Origin: Desulfitobacterium hafniense DCB-2
GTDB taxonomy: Bacteria; Bacillota; Desulfitobacteriia; Desulfitobacteriales; Desulfitobacteriaceae
Reading direction: 5' to 3'
Length of the DNA: 64,000 bases
NCBI RefSeq assembly: GCF_000021925.1
Contig: NC_011830.1
Coordinates: 2,008,501 to 2,072,500 of the forward strand
Shown here: piece after piece, positions 43,734 to 52,843 of the stretch
Numbering within the stretch: the stretch's first letter is position 1
Layout: every line of letters begins with the position of its first letter
Program-made: the position numbers and the translations under genes
Notes under the pieces: generated by a model
Told to the model about the DNA's origin: nothing
The model's input: the letters and a program-made list of their open reading frames with translations, nothing else
Databases searched by the model: none

Positions 43734-44708
43734 ATGAGTTACTTAAAGATCACTCACGAGTTATACAAAGAGGCGGCATTGACACCCCAGGCCTCCCTAT
43801 GCTGCATCTCACAACCCAGCCGTTATCTTCCCGGGCTGACTGTGCCGACGGCCATGAGTGAGATGAATTATGGCTGCGGCACCACGGTTCACTTGGGGGA
43901 GCTTAAGCCTCAGGACACCATTCTCTACGTCGGTGTGGGCGGTGGTCTGGAAGCTCTGGAATTTGCTTACTTTACCCGCCGGGCCGCCTCGGTCATTGCT
44001 GTGGACCGGGTGCCGGAAATGTTGGCCAAAGCCCGTTCTAACTTTAAGCTTGCCGAGGAAGCCAACAGCTGGTTTCAATCCGCTTTTATTGACTTGCGGG
44101 AAGGGGATGCCCTTGATCTGCCTGTGGCGGATGAAAGTGTGGATGTGGCTGCCCAAAACTGCCTCTTTAATATTTTTGAAGGAGAAGACTTGAACCGGGC
44201 TCTTCTGGAAATGCACAGGGTTTTAAAGCCGGGGGGGCGGCTTTATATATCCGACCCGATTGCCTCCCAGCCCATACCGGAGCACTTGCGGCAGAATGAA
44301 CGCCTCAGGGCCATGTGCTTGTCCGGAGCCTTGAGCTATGAGGACTATCTGCAGCAAATCAGCGGGGCAGGATTTGGCACTATTGAAATCAGAGCCCGCA
44401 GGCCTTACCGGCTTTTAGATAAAGAGCGCTATTCCTTAACCGAAAATATCCTGCTGGAATCCCTGGAATTGGTTGCCTATAAGCAACCGGTGCCTGAGGG
44501 AGGGGCCCGTATTTTTGCCGGGGAAACAATCATCTATTTCGGCAAAGAGCGGCTATGGGATGATGAAGGCAGCATTGTACCGAGGGATATTCCCCACCCC
44601 GTGTGTCAGAAAACAGCCGCTTACTTTCGGCGGTTAGAGCGGACGGATGTGGTGGTGACCGCTCCTACTTATCATTATGGCGGTTCGGGAGGTGGTTGCT
44701 GCTGCTGA
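43734..44708 (+). CDS. arsM: ArsM-like SAM-dependent methyltransferase
   Basis: The 324-residue protein has SAM motif I VGVGGGLE at 66-73. Cys143 (QNCLFN) and Cys195 (MCLSGAL) match the spacing and context of the two conserved arsenite-binding cysteines of ArsM. Further thiols are C23/C24, C48 and a striking C-terminal GGGCCC. It is related to the arsenosugar-type ArsM subgroup, and an ArsS homologue lies 9 kb downstream. The expected reaction is stepwise methylation of As(III). The substrate assignment is inference from these residues and the context. Confidence 0.8.
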   Translation: MSYLKITHELYKEAALTPQASLCCISQPSRYLPGLTVPTAMSEMNYGCGTTVHLGELKPQDTILYVGVGGGLEALEFAYFTRRAASVIAVDRVPEMLAKARSNFKLAEEANSWFQSAFIDLREGDALDLPVADESVDVAAQNCLFNIFEGEDLNRALLEMHRVLKPGGRLYISDPIASQPIPEHLRQNERLRAMCLSGALSYEDYLQQISGAGFGTIEIRARRPYRLLDKERYSLTENILLESLELVAYKQPVPEGGARIFAGETIIYFGKERLWDDEGSIVPRDIPHPVCQKTAAYFRRLERTDVVVTAPTYHYGGSGGGCCC

Positions 44709-44786
44709 TAGAACATGGATGCCGCTTGGTTAATGGTCTATGGTCATTTGTCTATAACCATAAATAACAACGAGGGAGTTTTGCCA

Positions 44787-45632
44787 ATGAAATATCAACG
44801 TGATTTTCTCGGTGAACTATTGGGTACCTTTCTATTGGTCCTGTTCGGGTGTGGCTCGGTAGCCGTATCGGTCTTATTTAATTCTCATACCGGTTTATTG
44901 CAAATCGGGATCATCTGGGGGATCGGCGTCAGCTTAGCTATTTATGCCACCCGTCATTTATCCTGCGCACACCTCAACCCTGCAGTCACCCTGGCCATGG
45001 TGGCCACGAAAAGAATGACGGTCAAGAAACTGCCTGTCTATCTGATGGGTCAATTTTTAGGCGCTTTTTGCGCCGGGCTGCTTATCTATGTCCTTTTTAA
45101 TCCTTCCATCGTTGCTTTGGAAAGCGCCCAGCAAATTGTCCGCGGTACACCTGAGTCCATGTCGATAGCCAAAATGTTCGGAGAATATTATCAACTGCCC
45201 GGGAGCACTGCGGTTGTCTCCATGCCCCTGGCCATCGGTGCTGAAATTGTCGGTACATTTTTACTGGTCTTGATGATCTTTTCCCTGACGGAAGGATGCA
45301 ACCTGGGGAGACCGGACAACAATTTAGCTCCGCTGTTTATCGGTTTGACGGTAACCTCAGTTCTTTGCCTGATCGCTCCTTTGACTCAGGCCGGCTTGAA
45401 CCCGGCCCGGGATTTCGGGCCCCGTCTTGTGGCGTGGATTTTCGGCTGGGGTGCGGCTGCTTTTCCTGATCAATCCGGCGGGTTTTTCTTTGTCTATATT
45501 CTGGCACCTGTGCTTGGCGGGCTGGCAGCCGGACTCCTCTTTACCTGGGTATTGGAACCTTTGATGAGAAAGACCGAAAGCCAATGCTGTGAAGAAGAAT
45601 TAGCGGAGAGGGTAAGCCCCAGCCTCAATTAG
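44787..45632 (+). CDS. aquaporin / glycerol-facilitator family channel
   Basis: The 281-residue protein has six TM segments and two half-helices carrying HLNPAVT and GLNPARD, the NPA boxes. The Asp after the second NPAR marks the glycerol-facilitator (GlpF) branch, whose members conduct glycerol, urea and undissociated arsenite. The ATG at 44787 is chosen for the GAGGGAG site; the longer frame adds 24 residues. Directly after the arsM-like gene, it could pass As(OH)3 or methylated products. Confidence 0.9.
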   Translation: MKYQRDFLGELLGTFLLVLFGCGSVAVSVLFNSHTGLLQIGIIWGIGVSLAIYATRHLSCAHLNPAVTLAMVATKRMTVKKLPVYLMGQFLGAFCAGLLIYVLFNPSIVALESAQQIVRGTPESMSIAKMFGEYYQLPGSTAVVSMPLAIGAEIVGTFLLVLMIFSLTEGCNLGRPDNNLAPLFIGLTVTSVLCLIAPLTQAGLNPARDFGPRLVAWIFGWGAAAFPDQSGGFFFVYILAPVLGGLAAGLLFTWVLEPLMRKTESQCCEEELAERVSPSLN

Positions 45633-45754
45633 TTCAATTGGATAAGGAGTCAGTAACTTAACTGGATAACAAATCGGCATTATCAAAATTATCTTGAATC
45701 GTGAAAAGAATGACAAGCATAAGATGACAAGTATAAACGGAAAGAAGGATGCGT

Positions 45755-46846
45755 ATGAAAACCAAGCTTATTTTAGTCGGCGGATTTTTAGGTGTGGGAA
45801 AAACAACACTGCTCGGCGAGGCAGCCCGCCGGCTCAGTCAAACGGGCAGAAAGGTCGGGCTTATTACCAATGATCAGGCTTCCGAACTGGTGGATACCGT
45901 TTATCTGGAGCAAACCGGCACTGAAGTGTCCGAGGTGAGCGGCAGCTGCTTCTGCTGCAACTTTCCAGGCTTTATGGAAGCGATTGACCATGTCAATGCC
46001 CATAAACCTGCCGACATTATTATTGCCGAGCCGGTGGGCAGCTGCACTGATCTTTCGGCAACTATTCTGCAGCCGTTAAAAGAAAAATTTGCGGATAAAC
46101 TCAGTGTTGCCCCCCTTTCTGTACTGGTGGACCCACGGCAGCTGACGGATATTCTGGACGGCAGGACGGCAGGACTTCATCCCAGTGCCGCTTATATTCT
46201 GCGCAAACAACTTGAGGAAGCGGATTTGATTGTTATCAACAAGACGGACTTGTTAACCCCACTGGCGGTGGAGATCCTGAAGAAGCGCACGGCAGAGGAG
46301 TGGCCGCTGGCTTCCGTATACGCCATCAGCGCCAAAACCGGAGAGGGCCTGGCAGCCTGGCTCCATGAGGCCCAGCAGCGCAGCGGAGCCGGGACCCATC
46401 TGGCGGAAGTGGATTACGATACTTACGCAGAAGGAGAAGCGGTTTTGGGTTGGTTGAATGCCACCATTGAGCTGCAAAGCCAAGGGGCAGATTGGGATAC
46501 TTTGGGCAGGAACCTGCTGAATTCCCTGCGCAGCCGCTTTGGCAGCCTCAATGCGGCCATCGGCCATGTGAAATTGCTGATTGCCACGGACCAAGGCTAT
46601 GTCATCGGCAATATCACCGGCGCGAAAGATTCCCTGGATATCCGTGAATCCGCCGGCACCGGCCGGAAGGCTCAACTGACCTTGAACGCCCGGGTCCAGA
46701 TGGAGCCGGATCTGCTGGAGGAGATTGTGAAAGAAGAGATTGCTAAGGTCCAGGCAGATAAGATCACCGCCACTATCGCTGTTCTAAAATGCCTGAAACC
46801 GGGACGCCCTAATCCCACCTACAGATATGGGACAATCGTAGGATAA
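45755..46846 (+). CDS. CobW/G3E-family P-loop GTPase (COG0523-like)
   Basis: The 363-residue protein has Walker A GGFLGVGKTT at 9-18, the metal-binding CxCC motif SCFCC at 64-68, and guanine specificity NKTD near 165. COG0523 proteins are GTP-dependent metal chaperones. The C-terminal domain differs from the classic CobW_C. Start 45755 follows AAGAAGG. It sits between the aquaporin and an ABC importer, so it may deliver or sense a metal(loid) used by the cluster. Confidence 0.88.
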   Translation: MKTKLILVGGFLGVGKTTLLGEAARRLSQTGRKVGLITNDQASELVDTVYLEQTGTEVSEVSGSCFCCNFPGFMEAIDHVNAHKPADIIIAEPVGSCTDLSATILQPLKEKFADKLSVAPLSVLVDPRQLTDILDGRTAGLHPSAAYILRKQLEEADLIVINKTDLLTPLAVEILKKRTAEEWPLASVYAISAKTGEGLAAWLHEAQQRSGAGTHLAEVDYDTYAEGEAVLGWLNATIELQSQGADWDTLGRNLLNSLRSRFGSLNAAIGHVKLLIATDQGYVIGNITGAKDSLDIRESAGTGRKAQLTLNARVQMEPDLLEEIVKEEIAKVQADKITATIAVLKCLKPGRPNPTYRYGTIVG

Positions 46847-47151
46847 TAAAGCAAGGCATGCTTTGTATAATTGCCGGGAGGTGAACGGGTTGTATAAGTA
46901 TTTGGTAAGTCTCCGCAAGCAAAAAAATGCCAAAGGGATGTTCTGTCAAAGAAATTCCCATTTTCGTGAAGCAAACAAGCCTGGTTCCAGGCAGAATTCA
47001 GGTGTGAAAAATTTTGAGCCGCTGCAGAAAGCTCTTCGGGTTATTAATTAATGTAAATAACTTGTTAATATAGATAACTTGGCGGAAATTTAGGTTGAAG
47101 CAAAAGGAGCGCCACTGCAAATTTTAATTGGGAAGGAGCTGATCAAATCCA
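46847..47151. other. 305-bp gap between CobW-like gene and ABC permease
   Basis: Apart from one doubtful small frame (46890-47051) no gene or clear promoter is visible. AAGGAGC and GGAAGGAG sites occur at 47104 and 47131, the latter serving the permease. Confidence 0.5.
46890..47051 (+). CDS. possible small basic protein, 53 aa
   Basis: A TTG start at 46890 is preceded by GGGAGGTGA with short spacing. The product is basic (YKYLVSLRKQKNAKG) and has one Cys. There is no recognisable domain. It could be a genuine small gene of the operon or chance; I lean slightly toward doubtful. Confidence 0.35.
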   Translation: MYKYLVSLRKQKNAKGMFCQRNSHFREANKPGSRQNSGVKNFEPLQKALRVIN

Positions 47152-48174
47152 GTGGCTATAACAGAGAGTGATAGAAACTATCGTTTGCCAAAAGCAAAGC
47201 AGGCAGAGGTAAAACGTACGGCAAGTTTGCCGCAGATTCTCCAGATGCTCGCCCCGGCCGGAGCGCTTCTGGCGGCCTTGATCCTGCATCTGACCCTGCC
47301 CAATGTCTATCCCAAGGGCTACCAATCCGTGACCTATCCCGCCTTCTTAAAAACCTGCCTGGGAATATATATGATTTTTGGTCTGGCTGCCTTTTTGCTG
47401 CCGAAGCTGCGGGCCAAAATGCTGTATTTGTCCTGGCTCCTGACGGCGGCCGTCTTGCTGGTGGCGGCGCTGGATATGGCCACCCTGAAAACGGGGCATT
47501 TCCGCCTGCCTTTTGTCCCCAGCCCCGACAAGATTCTGAGCTCTGTGACGTCCAACCTGGAGACCTTGGCGGTGAGTCTTTACTTTTCCATGAAACTCTT
47601 GTTTACGGGAATTGTGATCGGCATCATCAGCGGCATGATTTCAGGGATCCTGCTGGGCTGGAGCCAGATCTGCAATTATTGGTTCATGCCGGTTTTGAAA
47701 ATGATCGGGCCGGTTCCTTCGGCGGCCTGGCTGCCCATCGTCATGGTGCTCTTTGCCACCAGCCGCCAAGCCAGCGTTTTCCTGATCGTTTTAAGCATTT
47801 GGTTTCCTTTGACCCTGATGGTCAGTTCGGCCATCCGCGATACGGATAAACGGCTCGTCGAGACGGCCCGGGTTTTGGGTGCCGGTGAAGTTTACATCAT
47901 GCTCCATGTGGCGCTCCCCGCCGCCTTGCCGGCCATGTTCACCGGCTTGTTCATGGGTTTAAGCTCTTCCTTCGGAGCCTTGATTATTGCGGAGATGCTG
48001 GGGGTGGAAGCAGGACTGGGCTGGTATATCAAATGGGCCGAGGCCTGGGGTGAATACGCTAAAATATTCAGCACGGTGGGCATCTTCATTATAATTTTCT
48101 TTATCCTGATGGATACCCTCTTTAGACTGCGCAACCGCCTGCTGAAATGGCAGAAAGGGACTGTGAGATGGTAG
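47152..48174 (+). CDS. ABC transporter permease, NitT/TauT (SsuC) type
   Basis: The 340-residue protein has two or three extra N-terminal TM segments (1-115), then a binding-protein-dependent permease core. The EAA-type loop (VETARVLGAGEVYIMLHVALPAALP) couples to the ATPase. GTG start; the ribosome site GGAAGGAG is somewhat far (about 13 bp). It overlaps the ATPase gene. The partners downstream complete an importer of the nitrate/sulfonate/taurine/pyrimidine-precursor group. Confidence 0.88.
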   Translation: MAITESDRNYRLPKAKQAEVKRTASLPQILQMLAPAGALLAALILHLTLPNVYPKGYQSVTYPAFLKTCLGIYMIFGLAAFLLPKLRAKMLYLSWLLTAAVLLVAALDMATLKTGHFRLPFVPSPDKILSSVTSNLETLAVSLYFSMKLLFTGIVIGIISGMISGILLGWSQICNYWFMPVLKMIGPVPSAAWLPIVMVLFATSRQASVFLIVLSIWFPLTLMVSSAIRDTDKRLVETARVLGAGEVYIMLHVALPAALPAMFTGLFMGLSSSFGALIIAEMLGVEAGLGWYIKWAEAWGEYAKIFSTVGIFIIIFFILMDTLFRLRNRLLKWQKGTVRW

Positions 48175-48965
48175 GGAAACGCCATTTGCTGGCTGACAAT
48201 ATTACGCGCATTTATCATGACACAGACAACAAGGAGGTTCATGCTCTGGCTCAGTTTAATCTGGAAATTACCCGGGGAGAGATCGTGGCTCTGGTGGGAC
48301 CCAGCGGCTGCGGCAAGTCCACCTTCCTGCGCCTTGTGGCAGGATTGGATCAACCCCAGGGCGGGACATTGAGCTATAACGGGGAGATGATTGCCGGACC
48401 TCATTATGACCGGGGGTTCGTGTTTCAGGACACCAACCTCTTTCCCTGGTTATCGGTTTACGACAATATCGCTTTCGGTCTCAAGGCCCGCAGGGTTTTT
48501 AAGCAGGAGCAGGCCAAAGTACAGGAATATATCGAACTGGTGGGCTTGCAGGGCTTTGAGAAGGCTTATCCCCATCAGATCTCCGGAGGCATGGCCAGCC
48601 GCACTTCTCTGGCCCGCACATTTATTCAGGACCCGGGGGTGATTCTGCTGGATGAACCCCTGAGCGCTCTTGATGCCTTCACCCGCATGGCCATTCAAGA
48701 TGAAATCATTAAAATATGGCAACGGGATCAACCCATTATCATTCTGGTAACTCATGATATTGAGGAGGCGGTGTACTTAAGCGACCGTGTGGTTATTCTG
48801 TCCTCCCGGCCCGGTAAGGCAATTGGGGAAGTGACTATCGGCCTCCAACATCCCCGGGACAGAACCTCTTCTGAGTTTGTCCGCTTGCGCAGGGAGATCA
48901 TGGCTATTCTGGAATGCTGCAATATAAATCCAAACTATAAAACAATTAAATTGGAGGAGAGTTAA
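48168..48965 (+). CDS. ABC transporter ATPase, NitT/TauT (SsuB) type
   Basis: The 265-residue protein has Walker A GPSGCGKST, a Q-loop in FQDTNLFPWLSV, signature SGGMASR (a variant of LSGGQ), Walker B VILLDEPLSALD and switch His THDIEEA. The start at 48168 follows AAAGGGA and overlaps the permease stop. It energises import with the neighbouring permease and lipoprotein. Confidence 0.92.
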   Translation: MVGKRHLLADNITRIYHDTDNKEVHALAQFNLEITRGEIVALVGPSGCGKSTFLRLVAGLDQPQGGTLSYNGEMIAGPHYDRGFVFQDTNLFPWLSVYDNIAFGLKARRVFKQEQAKVQEYIELVGLQGFEKAYPHQISGGMASRTSLARTFIQDPGVILLDEPLSALDAFTRMAIQDEIIKIWQRDQPIIILVTHDIEEAVYLSDRVVILSSRPGKAIGEVTIGLQHPRDRTSSEFVRLRREIMAILECCNINPNYKTIKLEES

Positions 48966-48966
48966 A

Positions 48967-50001
48967 TTGAAAAGAAACAGGTTGAGTTTGCTTTTGGTTT
49001 TGCTGCTGGCAGCGGCTTTGGTCCTGACCGGCTGCAGTGGGGGTGGAAATGCCACTCCGGCCAACACAACCCCCACTGACAACACCCCGCAGACGGGTGA
49101 AAACAGCGATTTAATACCGGCTGTGGTCGGTTATTGGGGCGGAACCTGCGAATCCCCCATTTTTGTGGCTTATGAAAAGGGATTTTTTAAGGAAGCCGGC
49201 CTTGATGTTAAATTATTGAAAATTACCGGTGATGTGGCGGTTTTGATGGCCAATGACGAATTGGATGCTTTTGAACTGACTCCTGATAAGTTCAAACCTA
49301 TGGAACAGGGATTGGAATTAATGATTATCGACTCCCTGCACAAAGGATGTATTCAGGGAGCGGCTGCCAAGGAAAGCGGCATTCAAAGCGTAGCCGATCT
49401 GGAAGGAAAAAAAGTTGCGGCCGCTATTGGCGGTATTGCTCAGATCCAAATTGCCTCGGAAATGGTGAAACTGGGGAAAGACCCAAAAAAGGTGACCTGG
49501 CTTTCTTACCCCAATGCCCAAATGGAGCAGGCCCTGGATCAAGGAGAAGTGGACGCTTTTGCTACTTACGATCCTTTCCCGGAAATGGCTGTTCAGAATG
49601 GAAAAATCAAATTTTATTCCAATACCTTTGATCCGGGCCTGAAAGATACTCTCTGCTGCTTTATCGGCATGAACAAGCGAACTCTGGACGCTAATCCCGA
49701 GATCGGCAAACGCATGTCACAAGCCTTTACCAAAGCCTGCGAATATCTGGAAGAAAAGCCTGATGAAGCCGCTCAAATGGTTATGGATAAAGGCTATATT
49801 GCCGGTGACGCTGCTTTGAACGCTCAATTGATCAAAGATTATACCTGGATTGCCGGGGACAAGAAGACAGTGGACGACAGCTTCAGAGAAATCTGGCACC
49901 AGATTGCCAGAGCCGGAGCCTTGGAAAAGGCGCCTGCCGACTTGGATACTTATATTGACGGGCTCTACGTCCAGATGGTCTCCTTCATGGGAGAACACTA
50001 G
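48967..50001 (+). CDS. ABC transporter substrate-binding lipoprotein, NitT/TauT (SsuA) type
   Basis: The 344-residue protein has a lipoprotein signal (KRNRLSLLLVLLLAAALVL then LTGC lipobox). The mature part resembles NMT1/SsuA proteins (FVAYEKGFFKEAGLDVKLLK). Cysteines in GTCESP, HKGCIQG and TLCCFIG are unusual for the family and might touch a thiophilic ligand. The TTG start is two bases after the ATPase stop. The substrate is unknown; a thiol-reactive metalloid species is speculative. Confidence 0.88.
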   Translation: MKRNRLSLLLVLLLAAALVLTGCSGGGNATPANTTPTDNTPQTGENSDLIPAVVGYWGGTCESPIFVAYEKGFFKEAGLDVKLLKITGDVAVLMANDELDAFELTPDKFKPMEQGLELMIIDSLHKGCIQGAAAKESGIQSVADLEGKKVAAAIGGIAQIQIASEMVKLGKDPKKVTWLSYPNAQMEQALDQGEVDAFATYDPFPEMAVQNGKIKFYSNTFDPGLKDTLCCFIGMNKRTLDANPEIGKRMSQAFTKACEYLEEKPDEAAQMVMDKGYIAGDAALNAQLIKDYTWIAGDKKTVDDSFREIWHQIARAGALEKAPADLDTYIDGLYVQMVSFMGEH

Positions 50002-50024
50002 TTGTTTAGAAAGAGGTGGATCCT

Positions 50025-50459
50025 TTGTCCTCAAAACTATGGTGGATCCTCGCCGGTTTGGCCACCGCCCTTTCCCTTATCCTATTGGCCGGCATGTTTG
50101 TCTTTCCTCCTTGCAGCGGGTTGATCGAGACGGCTGCGGGGGGCAGTGTGCCCATGAAATGTCATTGGACCTTCCGGGCGGAAATCCCGGTGGCTGTTCT
50201 TTTGCTCTTAGTATCTGCCGGACAGTTTTTTCTGAAGGAACCGCAGCTCCGCCGTTTGTCCTCAATCGTGATCATAGGCTTAGGGGCTGCCGGCATTGCC
50301 ATCACGACGGATGCAGTCATCGGTATCTGTATGAAAGAAGGGATGGCTTGCCATACCACGGCCTTGTTCTGCAGGATCATCTATGGCCTTTTAATCCTTG
50401 CCGCCGGTATTCAACTGTTCAAAGCGGAGGATGTTCAGCGGCATAAGAGAACGTTCTAA
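50025..50459 (+). CDS. DUF4418 membrane protein
   Basis: The protein has about 144 residues and four TM segments. The conserved MKCHWTFRAEIP follows the first helix, and a paired Cys segment (MACHTTALFCR) precedes the last. Start TTG 50025 is preferred, with AAGAGG upstream; GTG 50016 is possible. It lies immediately before an FtsX/MacB-type permease and its ATPase, a frequent DUF4418 neighbourhood. The molecular role is unknown. Confidence 0.78.
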   Translation: MSSKLWWILAGLATALSLILLAGMFVFPPCSGLIETAAGGSVPMKCHWTFRAEIPVAVLLLLVSAGQFFLKEPQLRRLSSIVIIGLGAAGIAITTDAVIGICMKEGMACHTTALFCRIIYGLLILAAGIQLFKAEDVQRHKRTF

Positions 50460-50488
50460 TGATTGCCGGTATTTTTGCTTAGAAAGGC

Positions 50489-51703
50489 ATGACGAAAGTT
50501 ATGAGAAAACTTATTCTCCACAGCTTGAACAAGCGCAGGGTGCAGTCCCTTGCGACCATGCTGTCGGTGACCGTCAGCGTGGCGGTTCTTTTGGCCCTTT
50601 TTATTGTCTACTACGGGGTTACGGAAGGCATCGCAACCAGCAAACAGCGTTTGGGGGCCGATATTCTGGTGATCCCTGCTCAGGCGGAAACTATGCTTAC
50701 GGATACGGACCTGCTGTTTACAGGAGCCCCGGCGGTGATTTATATGACTGAAGACGTTGCTGGGCAGGTGGCAGGAATCGATGGGGTAGTCCGGGTGACG
50801 CCGCAATTTTTTGGCCAGACCCTGAATGAAAGCTGCTGTTCCTCTACCGGTGAGGTGCGCTTGATCGGCTTTGACCCTGAGAGCGATTGGCTGATCCAGC
50901 CCTGGACCGATCAGCTGATCGGCCGTAAGCTGGCTGCCGACGAGATTATTATCGGCAGCAATGTGGGCGGGTTTGAGGCTGCTTCCGCCAATATCCTCGG
51001 CAATCCCGTCCAAGTGGCGGCCCGCCTGGACTTTACCGGGACCAGCATGGATCAGTCGATTCTCATGGATATGGATACCGTGCGGGCTTTTTCGAAAAAC
51101 ATTGCCGGATATGATCATTTCTGGGCAAGGTACGGAGAACCGGAAACCCTGGTTTCCGCCCTGCTGGTCCAGGTGGAAGAAGGCCGGTCGGCCACGGTGG
51201 CCTATCAGATCTCCCGTCTGGGAAAGTTTAAGGTGATTGAGCAGAGCAGCGTTTTTAAAGAAATCCAGGGTCAGATGCAGGTGGTCTTCCTGATCATGCT
51301 GGGCTGCGGAATTTTATTGGTCCTGGCTTCCATCTTCCAGCTCTTTGGGCGTTTTCTGTCCATGGCCTGGGACCGCAAAAGCGAACTGGGGCTCTACAGG
51401 GCTTTGGGGGCTACGAAGCAGGATCTGCGCAGGCTGATTGCCGGGGAAGCGCTGCTGCTTACGGCCGGCGGCATCCTGCTTGGCTTGGCTGCAGGCGGGG
51501 GATTGTACCGGCTGATCTTGAATCTGCTGCAAACCCAAAGCACCTTTCCTTTTCGTGCACCCGGCGGCCCGACCCTGGTGGCAGGAGTTTTCGGACTGGT
51601 TTGTCTGTTCAGCCTGATCAGTTTCATTGCGGTCAGCGTGCCCCTGGGGCAGGTAGGAAAGATCGATCCGTCCCTGGCTATCCAGCGGGGTGACATTGAT
51701 TAA
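50489..51703 (+). CDS. FtsX/MacB-family ABC permease
   Basis: The 404-residue protein has one N-terminal TM (about 20-45), a large extracytoplasmic domain (45-270) and three C-terminal TM segments. AMAWDRKSELGLYRALGATKQDL is the cytoplasmic coupling segment of the family. Two possible starts (50489, 50501) differ by four residues. It works with the ATPase at 51726. MacB-type systems export or act mechanically on the cell envelope rather than import. Confidence 0.85.
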   Translation: MTKVMRKLILHSLNKRRVQSLATMLSVTVSVAVLLALFIVYYGVTEGIATSKQRLGADILVIPAQAETMLTDTDLLFTGAPAVIYMTEDVAGQVAGIDGVVRVTPQFFGQTLNESCCSSTGEVRLIGFDPESDWLIQPWTDQLIGRKLAADEIIIGSNVGGFEAASANILGNPVQVAARLDFTGTSMDQSILMDMDTVRAFSKNIAGYDHFWARYGEPETLVSALLVQVEEGRSATVAYQISRLGKFKVIEQSSVFKEIQGQMQVVFLIMLGCGILLVLASIFQLFGRFLSMAWDRKSELGLYRALGATKQDLRRLIAGEALLLTAGGILLGLAAGGGLYRLILNLLQTQSTFPFRAPGGPTLVAGVFGLVCLFSLISFIAVSVPLGQVGKIDPSLAIQRGDID

Positions 51704-51725
51704 TAGGAGGCAAAGGAGTTCAGAC

Positions 51726-52370
51726 ATGTTGCTTTCAGCGAAAAATATCGGCAAGACCTATGGTGAAGAAGTGATTTTGCAGGGAATTTCCCTGGAACTT
51801 GATGGGGGACAATCCCTGGCGGTCACCGGGCCCTCCGGCAGCGGCAAATCCACTCTGCTGTCCCTGCTGGGACTGATGCTGAGCCCTACGGTCGGCGAAA
51901 TATGGTATAAAAACGAAGACATTGGCAAACTGGCGGAAGACCGCAAGGACCGTCTGCGCAATCAGGAATTTGGCTTCATCTTTCAAAGCGCCAATCTGAT
52001 CGGCTCTTTAACCGTTCTCGACAATGTGCTGGTTCCTGCCTATCTGGCCAAAAACAGGCAAATGAAAGAGAAGGCCGTTAATCTGTTGCAGGAATTTGAA
52101 CTGGGACACCGGCTCGATTATTACCCCAGTGAGCTGAGTGTCGGGCAGAAAAGGCGGGTGGCCATTGCCCGGGCCTTGCTTCTTGATCCGGCAGTGGTGT
52201 TTGCCGATGAACCCACCAACGACCTGGATCCCCAATTATGCTCCTGGGTGGGTGATTATTTATTGGGTTTGCCGGCTCAAGGCTGCGCTTTGGTGGTTGT
52301 CACCCATGATCTGGGGCTGGCTGCCCGGGCGGACAAAGTTGTTGCCATTGCTGATGGACATTTGCAATAG
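51726..52370 (+). CDS. ABC ATPase, LolD/MacB type
   Basis: The 214-residue protein has Walker A GPSGSGKST, signature LSVGQKRR, Walker B AVVFADEPTNDLD and switch THDLG. The last residues are short, as in LolD/FtsE-like ATPases. Start 51726 follows AAAGGAG; an upstream ATG at 51690 lies inside the permease gene. It pairs with the adjacent FtsX-type permease. Confidence 0.9.
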   Translation: MLLSAKNIGKTYGEEVILQGISLELDGGQSLAVTGPSGSGKSTLLSLLGLMLSPTVGEIWYKNEDIGKLAEDRKDRLRNQEFGFIFQSANLIGSLTVLDNVLVPAYLAKNRQMKEKAVNLLQEFELGHRLDYYPSELSVGQKRRVAIARALLLDPAVVFADEPTNDLDPQLCSWVGDYLLGLPAQGCALVVVTHDLGLAARADKVVAIADGHLQ

Positions 52371-52460
52371 CAGGAGAGGTGAAACAGTCTTTATATGTCA
52401 CAGTCTTTCTATAGTCTTTATATGAAACGCACAACGTGCGGACGAGAGGAGAAATGTTTA

Positions 52461-52793
52461 ATGGATACCTATTACAATTCTGCTGATCTGGCCAAATTTG
52501 CCACCATGGGTGAGGAAGCACCGGACCTTTGGCAGAAATTCATGGCCTATTACGGTTCGGTATTTGAGGAAGGTGCCCTGAGCCCGCGGGAAAAAGCCTT
52601 GATTGCTTTGGCAGTGGCCACCGCCGTGCAATGTCCCTATTGCATCGAAGCTTATACCCAGAGCTCTTTGGAAAAGGGCGCCAACGAGGAACAGATGACG
52701 GAAGCGATCCATGTGGCCTGTGCCATTCGCGGCGGGGCCTCTCTTGTGCACGGCGTCCAAATGAAAAATATCGTGAAGAAAATTGGATTCTAG
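52461..52793 (+). CDS. AhpD-like (carboxymuconolactone decarboxylase fold) arsenosugar-associated protein
   Basis: The 110-residue protein has the segment SPREKALIALAVATAVQCPYC followed by IEAYTQSSL. The CxxC is kept, but the His three residues later in classic AhpD is Tyr. It resembles the peroxidase-like protein encoded beside arsS in arsenosugar clusters. Here the ArsS homologue is directly downstream. It may reduce or protect an arsenical intermediate. Confidence 0.82.
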   Translation: MDTYYNSADLAKFATMGEEAPDLWQKFMAYYGSVFEEGALSPREKALIALAVATAVQCPYCIEAYTQSSLEKGANEEQMTEAIHVACAIRGGASLVHGVQMKNIVKKIGF

Positions 52794-52843
52794 GTCTGAC
52801 AATTTCGGAGTTATCAGCGTTTCTGAAGGAGAGAGAAAGGGGT

